From Halocynthiibacter sp049608145 (GTDB lineage: Bacteria; Pseudomonadota; Alphaproteobacteria; Rhodobacterales; Rhodobacteraceae): a DNA stretch of 64,000 nucleotides. Below, piece after piece: positions 57,495-64,000 of the stretch. Made by a program: the position numbers and the translations under genes. Position 1 is the stretch's first letter, and every line of letters starts with the position of its first letter. A model generated the notes under the pieces. That model was not told the origin of the DNA and did no database searches. It saw nothing but the letters and a program-made list of their open reading frames with translations. The stretch lies in contig NZ_JBMYXF010000001.1 of assembly GCF_049608145.1 (NCBI RefSeq), positions 124,001 to 188,000 on the forward strand. Direction: 5' to 3'.

Positions 57495-58361
57495 TTGTCG
57501 GCCCATAGTAAAAGAACTTTGCACCCCGCAAGTGGGTTTGAAGGAAAGCGTCATTCCCCGACTGCAATACGTGACACTGTGTGCGAGCGATTGCGCATGA
57601 TCTCGGCAATGGTGGGATCTATAAGCACATTTGCTAGCGAAATAGGGGTGAATAGGACCCAACTTAGCCGCTATTTAAGCGGTCAATCCGTGCCGCGCCC
57701 AGAATTACTTGTAACAATTGCAACGACATATGACATCCCTTTGAATTGGTTGGTGACCCCCCATGATGATCCAAACGCCAGTCTAAGCGAATACCAGTTG
57801 TCCGGTCGACTGCATGAATTATATGCAAACCGCCGATTTCAATTATCCGAAGATATGCTGCCCAACGGGTTATATATGTTTTGGAAAGGTTTGTTCCAGC
57901 AACCGGGCAAATATGAGAGCTATATGTCTAGCGTGAAGTTGGTGAATGGAGTCGGGACGGTTCGCTCAATAATGATCCGTGATCTCAAACGGCAAGGGAT
58001 CGTGAACAAACCGAATGATATGGACCATTTTTGCACGGGCGTCGCGGTGAAGTCGCATTCTGGGATCAACATTACCTTCTCGGATTCTGTTTCGAATGTG
58101 ATGGCTTCGACGTTTTTGCTTCCGTCTGCGCCGCTGCGTTTCAGAAGCAATGACATCTATGCGGGCTTCATGATGCTGAGCTACACCCCTGGTCGACAAC
58201 AGGTGAACTGGGTGCCTTGCGTGATGGAGCTGATGCCGAAGAATGTATCTGATGTATTGGCGGCCGCACGGACCTCGGGGCGATACAATTTGGAAGAGCT
58301 TCCCGATGAGATTCGGCATCAAGTCGACAGGCTTGAGGTTCCTGAATACGGCTTGCGGTGA
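57495..58361 (+). CDS. XRE-family transcriptional regulator with large C-terminal domain
   Basis: 288 aa. The helix-turn-helix occupies residues ~28-85 (FASEIGVNRTQLSRYLSGQSVPRPELLVTIA). The remaining ~200 residues form a mixed alpha/beta region (NGLYMFWKGLFQQPGKYESY, GIVNKPNDMDHFCTGVAV, NDIYAGFMMLSYTP) that may be a ligand-sensing domain; no family recognised. GGAGG sits 6 nt before TTG 57495, while a TTG at 57489 abuts it, so 57495 is preferred. It may control itself or the divergent small gene through the GTTAAC pair. Confidence 0.82.
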   Translation: MSAHSKRTLHPASGFEGKRHSPTAIRDTVCERLRMISAMVGSISTFASEIGVNRTQLSRYLSGQSVPRPELLVTIATTYDIPLNWLVTPHDDPNASLSEYQLSGRLHELYANRRFQLSEDMLPNGLYMFWKGLFQQPGKYESYMSSVKLVNGVGTVRSIMIRDLKRQGIVNKPNDMDHFCTGVAVKSHSGINITFSDSVSNVMASTFLLPSAPLRFRSNDIYAGFMMLSYTPGRQQVNWVPCVMELMPKNVSDVLAAARTSGRYNLEELPDEIRHQVDRLEVPEYGLR

Positions 58362-58397
58362 CCCGGAACCGATGGAGCCCGGGTCTCACTATGGTTT

Positions 58398-58781
58398 TTA
58401 GTACCTGACAGCAAGCCCAGTTGCCTTGCGTGCTCCCCAGCTCAGAGGGGTGACCCGTGGATTGCTGATTTCAACATTGATCACTGCGGTGGCACCAAGT
58501 TCAGCGGCCGCCTTACGCAAAGCGGCGCGAGCATCGTCTTCACTGGGGGTTGGATGGAACGCTGTCAGTTTGTTGACAGAAACGGACAATGGTTGGATTT
58601 CTTGATAGGCTACAGATGGCGCGCCTTCCAGTAGCTGTATATTTTCAGGTGCAATTGTAACTTGAGCTACGGTTTCAGCGCGTGGAGCCCCGCTGGTGTA
58701 TTGGCCGTTTTCCACAACACAGCCAGACAGAAGAGTGATGCTAAGTGCGGCTAGGCTGAATTTAACTTTTGTGATCGTCAA
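58398..58781 (-). CDS. Lipoprotein, function unknown
   Basis: 127 aa with lipobox LLSGC (Cys21). The mature part has a pattern seen in small YbjQ/RcsF-like folds: YQEIQPLSVSVNKL, then DDARAALRKAAAELGATAVINVEIS and a closing TGLAVRY. This is a loose resemblance only. It converges on the XRE gene (36 nt apart) and lies 77 nt downstream of the SDR gene on the same strand. Confidence 0.75.
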   Translation of the reverse strand: MTITKVKFSLAALSITLLSGCVVENGQYTSGAPRAETVAQVTIAPENIQLLEGAPSVAYQEIQPLSVSVNKLTAFHPTPSEDDARAALRKAAAELGATAVINVEISNPRVTPLSWGARKATGLAVRY

Positions 58782-58858
58782 TATTTTTGCTCCGATAAGG
58801 GTGAGGTGTATGGCGTAAGTAGTTGCGAAATTACTTCATGTGCCCAGCAGTGGCGTCT

Positions 58859-59689
58859 TCAAGCTCTGCGTGCCAGCCAGTCGAGGCCACGGGTGGGCAG
58901 CAGGCGTTTTGCGATGCCCATGATATAGGTCGGCGTTGTTACGTAATAGCGTGGCTTCGGGCGGTTGCTTTCAAGTGCGTGGACCAGTTTGGCGGTAACG
59001 GCCGAAGGCGGCAATTCAAAGGTGTCTGGCGTGCCGGTTTCATCATACAGGCGGGGCAGGAAAGAATTTTCGTATTCGTTACGCCGGGCTGACTTTTTCC
59101 ATTTCACCCATTTTTCAAAGGGTTTCTGTGAGTTTTTGCGGATCTTTGTCGTGATGGGGCCTGGTTCAATCAGTGTAATATGGATACCGGTGCCGTGCAT
59201 TTCCAGGCGCAAAGTGTCTGTCAGCCCTTCCATTGCAAATTTTGTGGCATTATAGGCCCCGCGATACCGCAAGGCGGCGAAGCCAAGAACAGAAGAACAT
59301 TGAATAATACGGCCATGGCCTTGATTGCGCATCACTGGGATCACCTGACGTGTGAGGTCATGAACCCCAAAGAAGTTTGCTTCAAAGATCTGACGCAAAG
59401 CGCCACGTGGCAAATCTTCGACGGCGCCGGGAATTGCATAAGCCCCATTGTTAAAGACAGCATCTAACGTACCGCCGGTTGCTGCCAGGGTTTCGGCAAG
59501 ACCTTCTGTAATGCTAGCTTCGTCTTCATAGTCAATGCGGTGGCTTTCAAAGCCTTCATCGCGTAGGCGCAGGCAATCGTCTTCTTTGCGGCAAGAGGCA
59601 AAGACACGCCAGCCCCGCGCGCGTAAACCATGAGCGGCGTCATAGCCAATGCCGGAAGAGCAGCCGGTGATAAGAATGGATTTTGTCAT
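58859..59689 (-). CDS. SDR family oxidoreductase
   Basis: A 276-aa classical short-chain dehydrogenase. TGCSSGIG (residues ~7-14) binds NAD(P), NNGAY is the structural motif, and Ser (CSSVLGFAAL), Tyr and Lys (YNATK) form the catalytic triad. The Arg/Lys-rich CRKEDD after beta-2 suggests NADPH preference. Substrate unknown. AGGAA precedes the start at 59689. It is 77 nt downstream of bfr on the same strand. Confidence 0.92.
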   Translation of the reverse strand: MTKSILITGCSSGIGYDAAHGLRARGWRVFASCRKEDDCLRLRDEGFESHRIDYEDEASITEGLAETLAATGGTLDAVFNNGAYAIPGAVEDLPRGALRQIFEANFFGVHDLTRQVIPVMRNQGHGRIIQCSSVLGFAALRYRGAYNATKFAMEGLTDTLRLEMHGTGIHITLIEPGPITTKIRKNSQKPFEKWVKWKKSARRNEYENSFLPRLYDETGTPDTFELPPSAVTAKLVHALESNRPKPRYYVTTPTYIMGIAKRLLPTRGLDWLARRA

Positions 59690-59766
59690 AAGGTTCCTCG
59701 AAAGCCTGCGCATGTTTCGCCCAGGCCCTGAGAAATGTCACGCGTTATTCACGCAGGACTGGGTGG

Positions 59767-60255
59767 TTATTCTTCCACCTCATTGGCGGGAACGGCGTTC
59801 AGTTGACCATAGTTCTGTGCACCGATTTCATCATGCAGACTGATCTGTGTTTCCAGAAAGTCGATGTGACCCTGTTCATCAAGGATGAGCTGTTCAAACA
59901 GGTGCATTGAAGCATAATCGCCCACTTCTGAGCAGTGTTTGCGGGCTTCGTTGTAAAGCGCCACAGCTTCAACTTCGGCTTCCAGATCGCAAACGAGGGT
60001 TTCCCGGAGGTTTTCACCAATCCGTAGAGGGTCCAAGGTTTGCAGGTTTGGATGGCCTTCAAGAAACAGGATGCGGTCAATCAGCTTATCCGCATGTTCC
60101 ATTTCCTCAATGCTTTCTTCACGCATCTTTTTCGCGATGCGCGTATAGCCCCAATCGTTTTGCAGCCGGTAATGTAACCAGAACTGGCTGACTGCCGTCA
60201 GTTCAACGCGTAGCGCCTTATTGAGATATTCGATGACTTTCTTGTCGCCCTTCAT
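59767..60255 (-). CDS. bfr: Bacterioferritin
   Basis: A 162-aa 24-mer subunit for iron storage. The opening MKGDKKVIEYLNKALRVELTAVSQFWLH is typical; the ferroxidase-site Glu/His are in ESIEEMEHADKLIDRILFLEGHPNLQ, which also carries the heme-ligand Met (EEMEH), and DEQGHIDFLETQ near the C terminus. Its start lies within the 3' end of the bfd-like gene (38-nt overlap), so the pair is transcribed together. Confidence 0.94.
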   Translation of the reverse strand: MKGDKKVIEYLNKALRVELTAVSQFWLHYRLQNDWGYTRIAKKMREESIEEMEHADKLIDRILFLEGHPNLQTLDPLRIGENLRETLVCDLEAEVEAVALYNEARKHCSEVGDYASMHLFEQLILDEQGHIDFLETQISLHDEIGAQNYGQLNAVPANEVEE

Positions 60256-60499
60256 GGCGTGTTCCTTTCGTCGCTTTATCTGCACGCATATTGCGCAGCA
60301 TGGCAGGAACTTCCAGTTTATCACTTTTGCGCATGGTCGCAACAAACAGCTTCATGCAGCCACCACATTCAGGTGCTTTTCCGAGGGCATGGTAGATTTT
60401 TCCGGGGGTGATGATCGTTGCTGCATCCGAAGCACGCATCCAGTCAATGGCGGCGTGAATGTCGTGGTCACTGATACGTTGGCAGCTGCAGATGATCAT
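60218..60499 (-). CDS. bfd: Bacterioferritin-associated ferredoxin (BFD-like [2Fe-2S])
   Basis: 93 aa. IICSCQRISDHDIHAAI and ECGGCMKLFVATM supply the C-x-C...C-x2-C iron-sulfur ligands of BFD proteins, which deliver electrons to bacterioferritin to release iron. The last ~15 residues (GTRHEGRQESHRISQ) are read from DNA that also encodes the start of bfr in another frame and look unlike the family, so the tail may be incidental. It is first in the bfd-bfr-SDR run. Confidence 0.9.
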   Translation of the reverse strand: MIICSCQRISDHDIHAAIDWMRASDAATIITPGKIYHALGKAPECGGCMKLFVATMRKSDKLEVPAMLRNMRADKATKGTRHEGRQESHRISQ

Positions 60500-60580
60500 G
60501 GCGCGGGCTCTGGTTAAGACACCCGCGCAGTATCTGACAAAAATAGTCGGCTTGTCAATCCTGATTGATTTGATCGGGAA

Positions 60581-61141
60581 TTAATTCGCAGCCTGCAGGA
60601 ATGATGCGGACATAAAGCCGATCTTATCACTGTCAACGACGACCAGTTGTGCCCAGCTTCCGTGATGAGCCAGAATTTCTACTTCGGTACCACGTGTCAG
60701 ACTGGCGACAACGCCGGTGCTGGTGGATGGGCCTTCGCGCAGGTTGACGCTGTTGCCGCTGACCTGCCAGAGAGAGGCATTATTGGTTTCTGCCGTGGTG
60801 GTGGATGCGGCGCGGTGGATGCGGGCATCAACAGGTGCATCAGAGCTGTCTACGCTGACCATCGTGCGCATATAGTCCGGAGAGTCGGAGCGGGCATATT
60901 CGCGAACAACAACGCCTTCTGTATGCACAACGCGCAGGGATGCTTCACGTGTCTGCGGTGTTGGAGGTGTTGTATTTTCCTCTGATACGGTGACTTCAAC
61001 TGAAACGGGCGCTGCTTCCGTTTCGGTCTGTGCCGCAACGCCAGACAATTGAATTTCTGTGTTCGTCGGAGATGTTTTATCGTCTGTCATTGTGACGACT
61101 ACAGCCATCACGGCGACAAGAATTGCCGTTAATCTAATCAT
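60581..61141 (-). CDS. SH3b domain protein with N-terminal membrane anchor
   Basis: 186 aa. A hydrophobic N terminus (RLTAILVAVMAVVVTM) acts as signal or anchor, followed by a Thr/Glu/Pro-rich linker and a C-terminal bacterial SH3 domain (LWQVSGNSVNLREGPSTSTGVVASLTRGTEVEILAHHGSWAQL, shown in part) ending GFMSASFLQ. SH3b domains often contact peptidoglycan. It diverges from parC by 141 nt and precedes bfd by 81 nt. Confidence 0.85.
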   Translation of the reverse strand: MIRLTAILVAVMAVVVTMTDDKTSPTNTEIQLSGVAAQTETEAAPVSVEVTVSEENTTPPTPQTREASLRVVHTEGVVVREYARSDSPDYMRTMVSVDSSDAPVDARIHRAASTTTAETNNASLWQVSGNSVNLREGPSTSTGVVASLTRGTEVEILAHHGSWAQLVVVDSDKIGFMSASFLQAAN

Positions 61142-61282
61142 TACCCAAAACTCACTGGTTACCCTGTTTCTTTTTTAGCAAATCCCGGATCGGTTGTCTC
61201 GGGGGAATGAAAATATTTTTTACCCCCTAGGCGAGTCCTGTGATGGCTTTACCAAGACGCGGCGGACGGGTATCACGAGGGT

Positions 61283-63547
61283 ATGAGTGACATTATTAAA
61301 GACGATCCGGAGATGCCCGAAGACGGGCTGAACGAAAGCGCTGAACCGCTACGCCGTGCTATTGGCGAGCGTTATTTAACTTATGCATTAAGCACTATTA
61401 TGCATCGGGCTTTGCCGGATGCACGTGATGGCCTAAAGCCCGTGCACCGGCGAATCCTTTATGCGATGAGCCGCCTAAAGCTAGCATCAAGCGGTGGTTT
61501 TCTGAAATCAGCGAAAATTTCCGGCGATACCATGGGGGATTTCCACCCGCATGGTGATGCGGCGATTTATGATGCGATGGCGCGCTTGGCGCAGGATTTT
61601 TCCGTCCGCTACCCGCTTGTTGATGGTCAAGGAAACTTCGGCAACATTGACGGCGATAACCCAGCGGCATCGCGATACACAGAAGCACGGATGACCAAAG
61701 TGGCGGAAGCCATGCTGGAAGGTCTTAACGAAGACTGCGTGGATTTTCGTGACAATTATGACGGGCGCCTGACAGAACCCGCGGTTCTGCCTGCGACTTT
61801 CCCGAACCTCCTGGCGAATGGATCCAGTGGGATCGCAGTGGGGATGGCGACCAATATTCCTCCGCATAACATTGCAGAACTTTGTGAAGCCTGCCTGCAT
61901 CTTATCAAGACCCCGGATGCGCGTGATGAAACACTGATCAACTATGTGCCTGGCCCGGATTTCCCGACCGGCGGTGTAATTGTTGAACCACGTGAAAACA
62001 TAATAGAGACCTACAAAACCGGTCGCGGTGCGTTCCGTTTGCGCTGTAAATGGGAAGTGGAAGACCTTGGGCGTGGGACTTGGCAAATTGTTGTCACTGA
62101 GATTCCGTATCAGGTTCAGAAATCTAAGCTGATTGAGAAAATCGCTGAGGCAATCCAGCTGAAGAAGATTCCGATCCTTGGCGATGTGCGCGATGAAAGT
62201 GCCGAAGACATTCGTCTGATCATTGAACCCAAGTCCAAGAACGTGCAGCCGGATGTTCTGATGAACGCGCTGTTCAAGAACTCGGACCTGGAAATTCGCT
62301 TCAACCTTAATATGAACGTGTTGATTGATGGCGTGACGCCAAAGGTCTGTTCACTAAAAGAGGTTCTGCGCGCCTTCCTTGATCATCGCCGTGACGTTCT
62401 GCAGCGCAGGTCACAGTATCGTCTGGGCCAAATTGATAAGCGCCTTGATGTTCTAAAAGGCTATATAATTGCCTTTCTGAACCTAGATCGCGTGATTGAG
62501 ATCATTCGCAATGAAGATGATCCGAAAGCTGTGATGCTGGCGGAAGACTGGGGGGGCGGTGTCTACCTGAACGAACCCCAGGCCGAAGCCATTTTGAACA
62601 TGCGTCTGCGGTCCCTGCGTCGTCTTGAAGAGATGGAGCTGAAGCGCGAGCATGATGAATTGCTTGAGGAGCGCAAAGGTCTTGAAGAACTTCTTGCAGA
62701 TGAAGGTCTGCAATGGGCGCGGATTTCTGATCAGCTGAAAGAAACCAAAAAACTGTTCGGCAAAGCCTATGACGGCGGTGCGCGACGCACGCAATTCTCT
62801 GAAGCGGTTGAAATCGAAGATGTGCCGATTGAGGCTATGATTGAACGTGAACCGATCACGGTTGTCTGTTCTGAAATGGGTTGGGTCCGGGCGATGTCCG
62901 GCCATATCGCGCTTGATAAAGAGCTGAAGTTCAAAGATGGCGATGGGCCGCGCTTTATGTTCCACGCAGAGACCACAGATCGTCTTTTGGTCTTTGGTGC
63001 GAACGGACGGTTCTATACTGTGTCTGCTTCAACCTTACCTGGTGGGCGCGGTATGGGTGAACCTTTGCGTCTGATGATTGACTTGCCCAATGATGCTGAG
63101 ATTGTCGATTTCTTCATCCATGAACCGGATCGAAAATTGCTGGTAGCGTCCACAGCTGGTGATGGCTTTGTGGTGCCCGAAAACGATGTTCTGGCGCAGA
63201 CCCGAACCGGCAAACAGGTGCTAAACGTACGCGGTGATGTGACCGCGCTGACTTGCAAACCTGTAAACGGTGACAGTGTAGCCTGTGTGGGTGAAAACCG
63301 CAAAGTGCTGATATTTGCCATTGATGAACTGCCAGAAATGGGCCGTGGTAAAGGTGTTCGTTTGCAGAAATACAAAGACGGCGGCCTGTCTGATCTGCGT
63401 AGCTTTGTCCGTGAAGAAGGCCTCTCTTGGCTTGATCCGGCCGGCCGGACGCGCACGGAAACTGAGCTGGATGAATGGACCGGCAAACGGGCCGCAACCG
63501 GCCGCATGGCGCCGCGCGGTTTTCCCCGGGATAACAAATTCACCTGA
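61283..63547 (+). CDS. parC: DNA topoisomerase IV subunit A
   Basis: A 754-aa type IIA topoisomerase subunit that unlinks daughter chromosomes with ParE. RYLTYALSTIMHRALPDARDGLKPVHRRILYAM opens the winged-helix region (shown in family form), HPHGDAAIYDAMARLAQDF follows, and the catalytic Tyr is in AASRYTEARM. The shorter C-terminal beta-propeller part and the QNFGNIDGD sequence fit ParC rather than GyrA, though the GyrA-box is absent only as far as I can see. GAGG lies close to the ATG. parE is not in the window. Confidence 0.94.
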   Translation: MSDIIKDDPEMPEDGLNESAEPLRRAIGERYLTYALSTIMHRALPDARDGLKPVHRRILYAMSRLKLASSGGFLKSAKISGDTMGDFHPHGDAAIYDAMARLAQDFSVRYPLVDGQGNFGNIDGDNPAASRYTEARMTKVAEAMLEGLNEDCVDFRDNYDGRLTEPAVLPATFPNLLANGSSGIAVGMATNIPPHNIAELCEACLHLIKTPDARDETLINYVPGPDFPTGGVIVEPRENIIETYKTGRGAFRLRCKWEVEDLGRGTWQIVVTEIPYQVQKSKLIEKIAEAIQLKKIPILGDVRDESAEDIRLIIEPKSKNVQPDVLMNALFKNSDLEIRFNLNMNVLIDGVTPKVCSLKEVLRAFLDHRRDVLQRRSQYRLGQIDKRLDVLKGYIIAFLNLDRVIEIIRNEDDPKAVMLAEDWGGGVYLNEPQAEAILNMRLRSLRRLEEMELKREHDELLEERKGLEELLADEGLQWARISDQLKETKKLFGKAYDGGARRTQFSEAVEIEDVPIEAMIEREPITVVCSEMGWVRAMSGHIALDKELKFKDGDGPRFMFHAETTDRLLVFGANGRFYTVSASTLPGGRGMGEPLRLMIDLPNDAEIVDFFIHEPDRKLLVASTAGDGFVVPENDVLAQTRTGKQVLNVRGDVTALTCKPVNGDSVACVGENRKVLIFAIDELPEMGRGKGVRLQKYKDGGLSDLRSFVREEGLSWLDPAGRTRTETELDEWTGKRAATGRMAPRGFPRDNKFT

Positions 63548-63565
63548 TTTTCAGGATGCTGACAT

Positions 63566-63596
63566 AAAGGCCGTGCAGATGATCTGCGCGGCCTTT
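63566..63596 (+). terminator. Intrinsic terminator after parC
   Basis: AAAGGCCGTGCAGA-TGA-TCTGCGCGGCCTTT, a 14-bp stem with one G-U pair, 19 nt past the parC stop. It probably also ends the convergent P450 transcript. Confidence 0.85.
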
Positions 63597-63648
63597 GTCG
63601 TTCGGTGCGGTTGAAATAGATGTGTTGTTACCACCTGTTATCAGCTGA

Positions 63649-64000
63649 TCAGAGCTTTTCAACGTTCATCCATACACCACCTTCCGGGCGCAGAGTGAGT
63701 ATCATGACAGGCTTTGGATCCCGTCCCGACACAGCGGTAAAACGGAACTTTGACAGCAGTGTTGCCAGTATGATCACGGCCTCCTGAATTGCGAATCCCG
63801 CGCCGATGCAAATGCGTGGTCCGGCTCCGAAGGGCAGGTAGGCAAAGCGGTCAATTGCAGAAGGATCTGCAAATCGATCAGGGTCGAACGCATTGGGATT
63901 ATTCCAGAGCAGTTCATTGCGATGCAATGCATAGACGGGGATAGCCACAGTATCTTTTGCCCGGATTTCACGCCCGCATAACATGTCACTTTTGAGAGCG
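63649..64000 (-). CDS. Cytochrome P450 (C-terminal part only)
   Basis: The frame continues past the right window edge, so only the last ~116 residues are visible; the Met at 63984 is internal. The heme-binding loop FGAGPRICIGAGFA carries the axial Cys, and NPNAFDPDRF is the preceding meander (PERF-like) motif. P450 enzymes oxidise small molecules with O2 and external electron donors; substrate class cannot be told. Confidence 0.93.
   Translation of the reverse strand, partial: ALKSDMLCGREIRAKDTVAIPVYALHRNELLWNNPNAFDPDRFADPSAIDRFAYLPFGAGPRICIGAGFAIQEAVIILATLLSKFRFTAVSGRDPKPVMILTLRPEGGVWMNVEKL

Noticed and set aside
1..64000. CRISPR arrays, transposases, prophage genes, toxin-antitoxin pairs
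   Set aside because: No regularly spaced repeats, transposase motifs, phage structural genes or typical toxin-antitoxin pairs were seen.

Overview
This window looks like chromosomal core DNA from a marine-type alphaproteobacterium of the order Rhodobacterales (roseobacter group). The evidence is lineage-typical families: TrcR (DUF1013), DUF1491, DUF6473, ChvI/ChvG beside pckA, a short HprK, a stand-alone methylsuccinyl-CoA dehydrogenase of the ethylmalonyl-CoA pathway, and a perfect TTAA-N7-TTAA site of the kind CtrA binds. GC is moderate by eye (somewhat above half). I saw no insertion sequence, prophage, CRISPR array or rRNA. Genus cannot be called from the sequence alone.

Layout. 1-5.2 kb: rsgA (5' cut by the window edge), a convergent ankyrin-repeat protein, then dnaX-ybaB-recR. 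5.2-7.4 kb: trcR, a secreted RNase T2, and tRNA-Glu and tRNA-Met. 7.5-13.5 kb: a DMT permease, the two halves of MnmC as separate divergent genes, an HTD2-like dehydratase, a VOC protein, an FMN reductase, two small exported proteins and an acetyltransferase. 13.7-20.4 kb: smc, then a lytic transglycosylase with cbiB and cobC. 20.4-24.5 kb: a degenerate response regulator, a glutathionyl-hydroquinone reductase, an unknown protein, an L,D-transpeptidase and a PatB-type lyase.

24.6-27.5 kb holds three consecutive deformylase paralogues, the last without catalytic residues, followed by fmt and two small membrane proteins. 27.5-30.5 kb is a minus-strand run: NYN protein, ispH, a mini membrane protein, a methyltransferase and rnhA. 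30.6-41.2 kb is a long plus-strand series: folK, rpoZ, rsh, a DUF2062 protein, pdxJ, three accessory genes, acpS, lepB, rnc, era, a DUF1491 protein and recO. Most junctions from pdxJ to the DUF1491 gene overlap by 1-14 nt. 41.2-44.6 kb: META lipoprotein, mcd, a TSUP permease and a small membrane protein.

44.7-51.3 kb is a regulatory block: pckA, divergent from chvI-chvG-hprK-rapZ-EIIA-HPr, which probably ties envelope sensing and a PTS phosphorelay to gluconeogenesis. 51.3-56.9 kb: an acyltransferase, 3-hydroxybutyryl-CoA dehydrogenase, a DUF6473 protein, etfB-etfA, and pduO with a twin-membrane-segment protein. With mcd these form an acyl-CoA oxidation and B12 theme, since EtfAB takes electrons from acyl-CoA dehydrogenases. 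57-64 kb: an unknown small protein, an XRE regulator, a lipoprotein, an SDR, bfd-bfr, an SH3b protein, parC, and the 3' end of a cytochrome P450.

I found no obvious novel multi-gene system. The best leads are the triple deformylase array with a predicted dead member, a perfect 14-bp palindrome upstream of mcd, the CtrA-type site, a strong hairpin between the NYN gene and ispH, and four convergent gene pairs whose stop codons share the same 4 bp.
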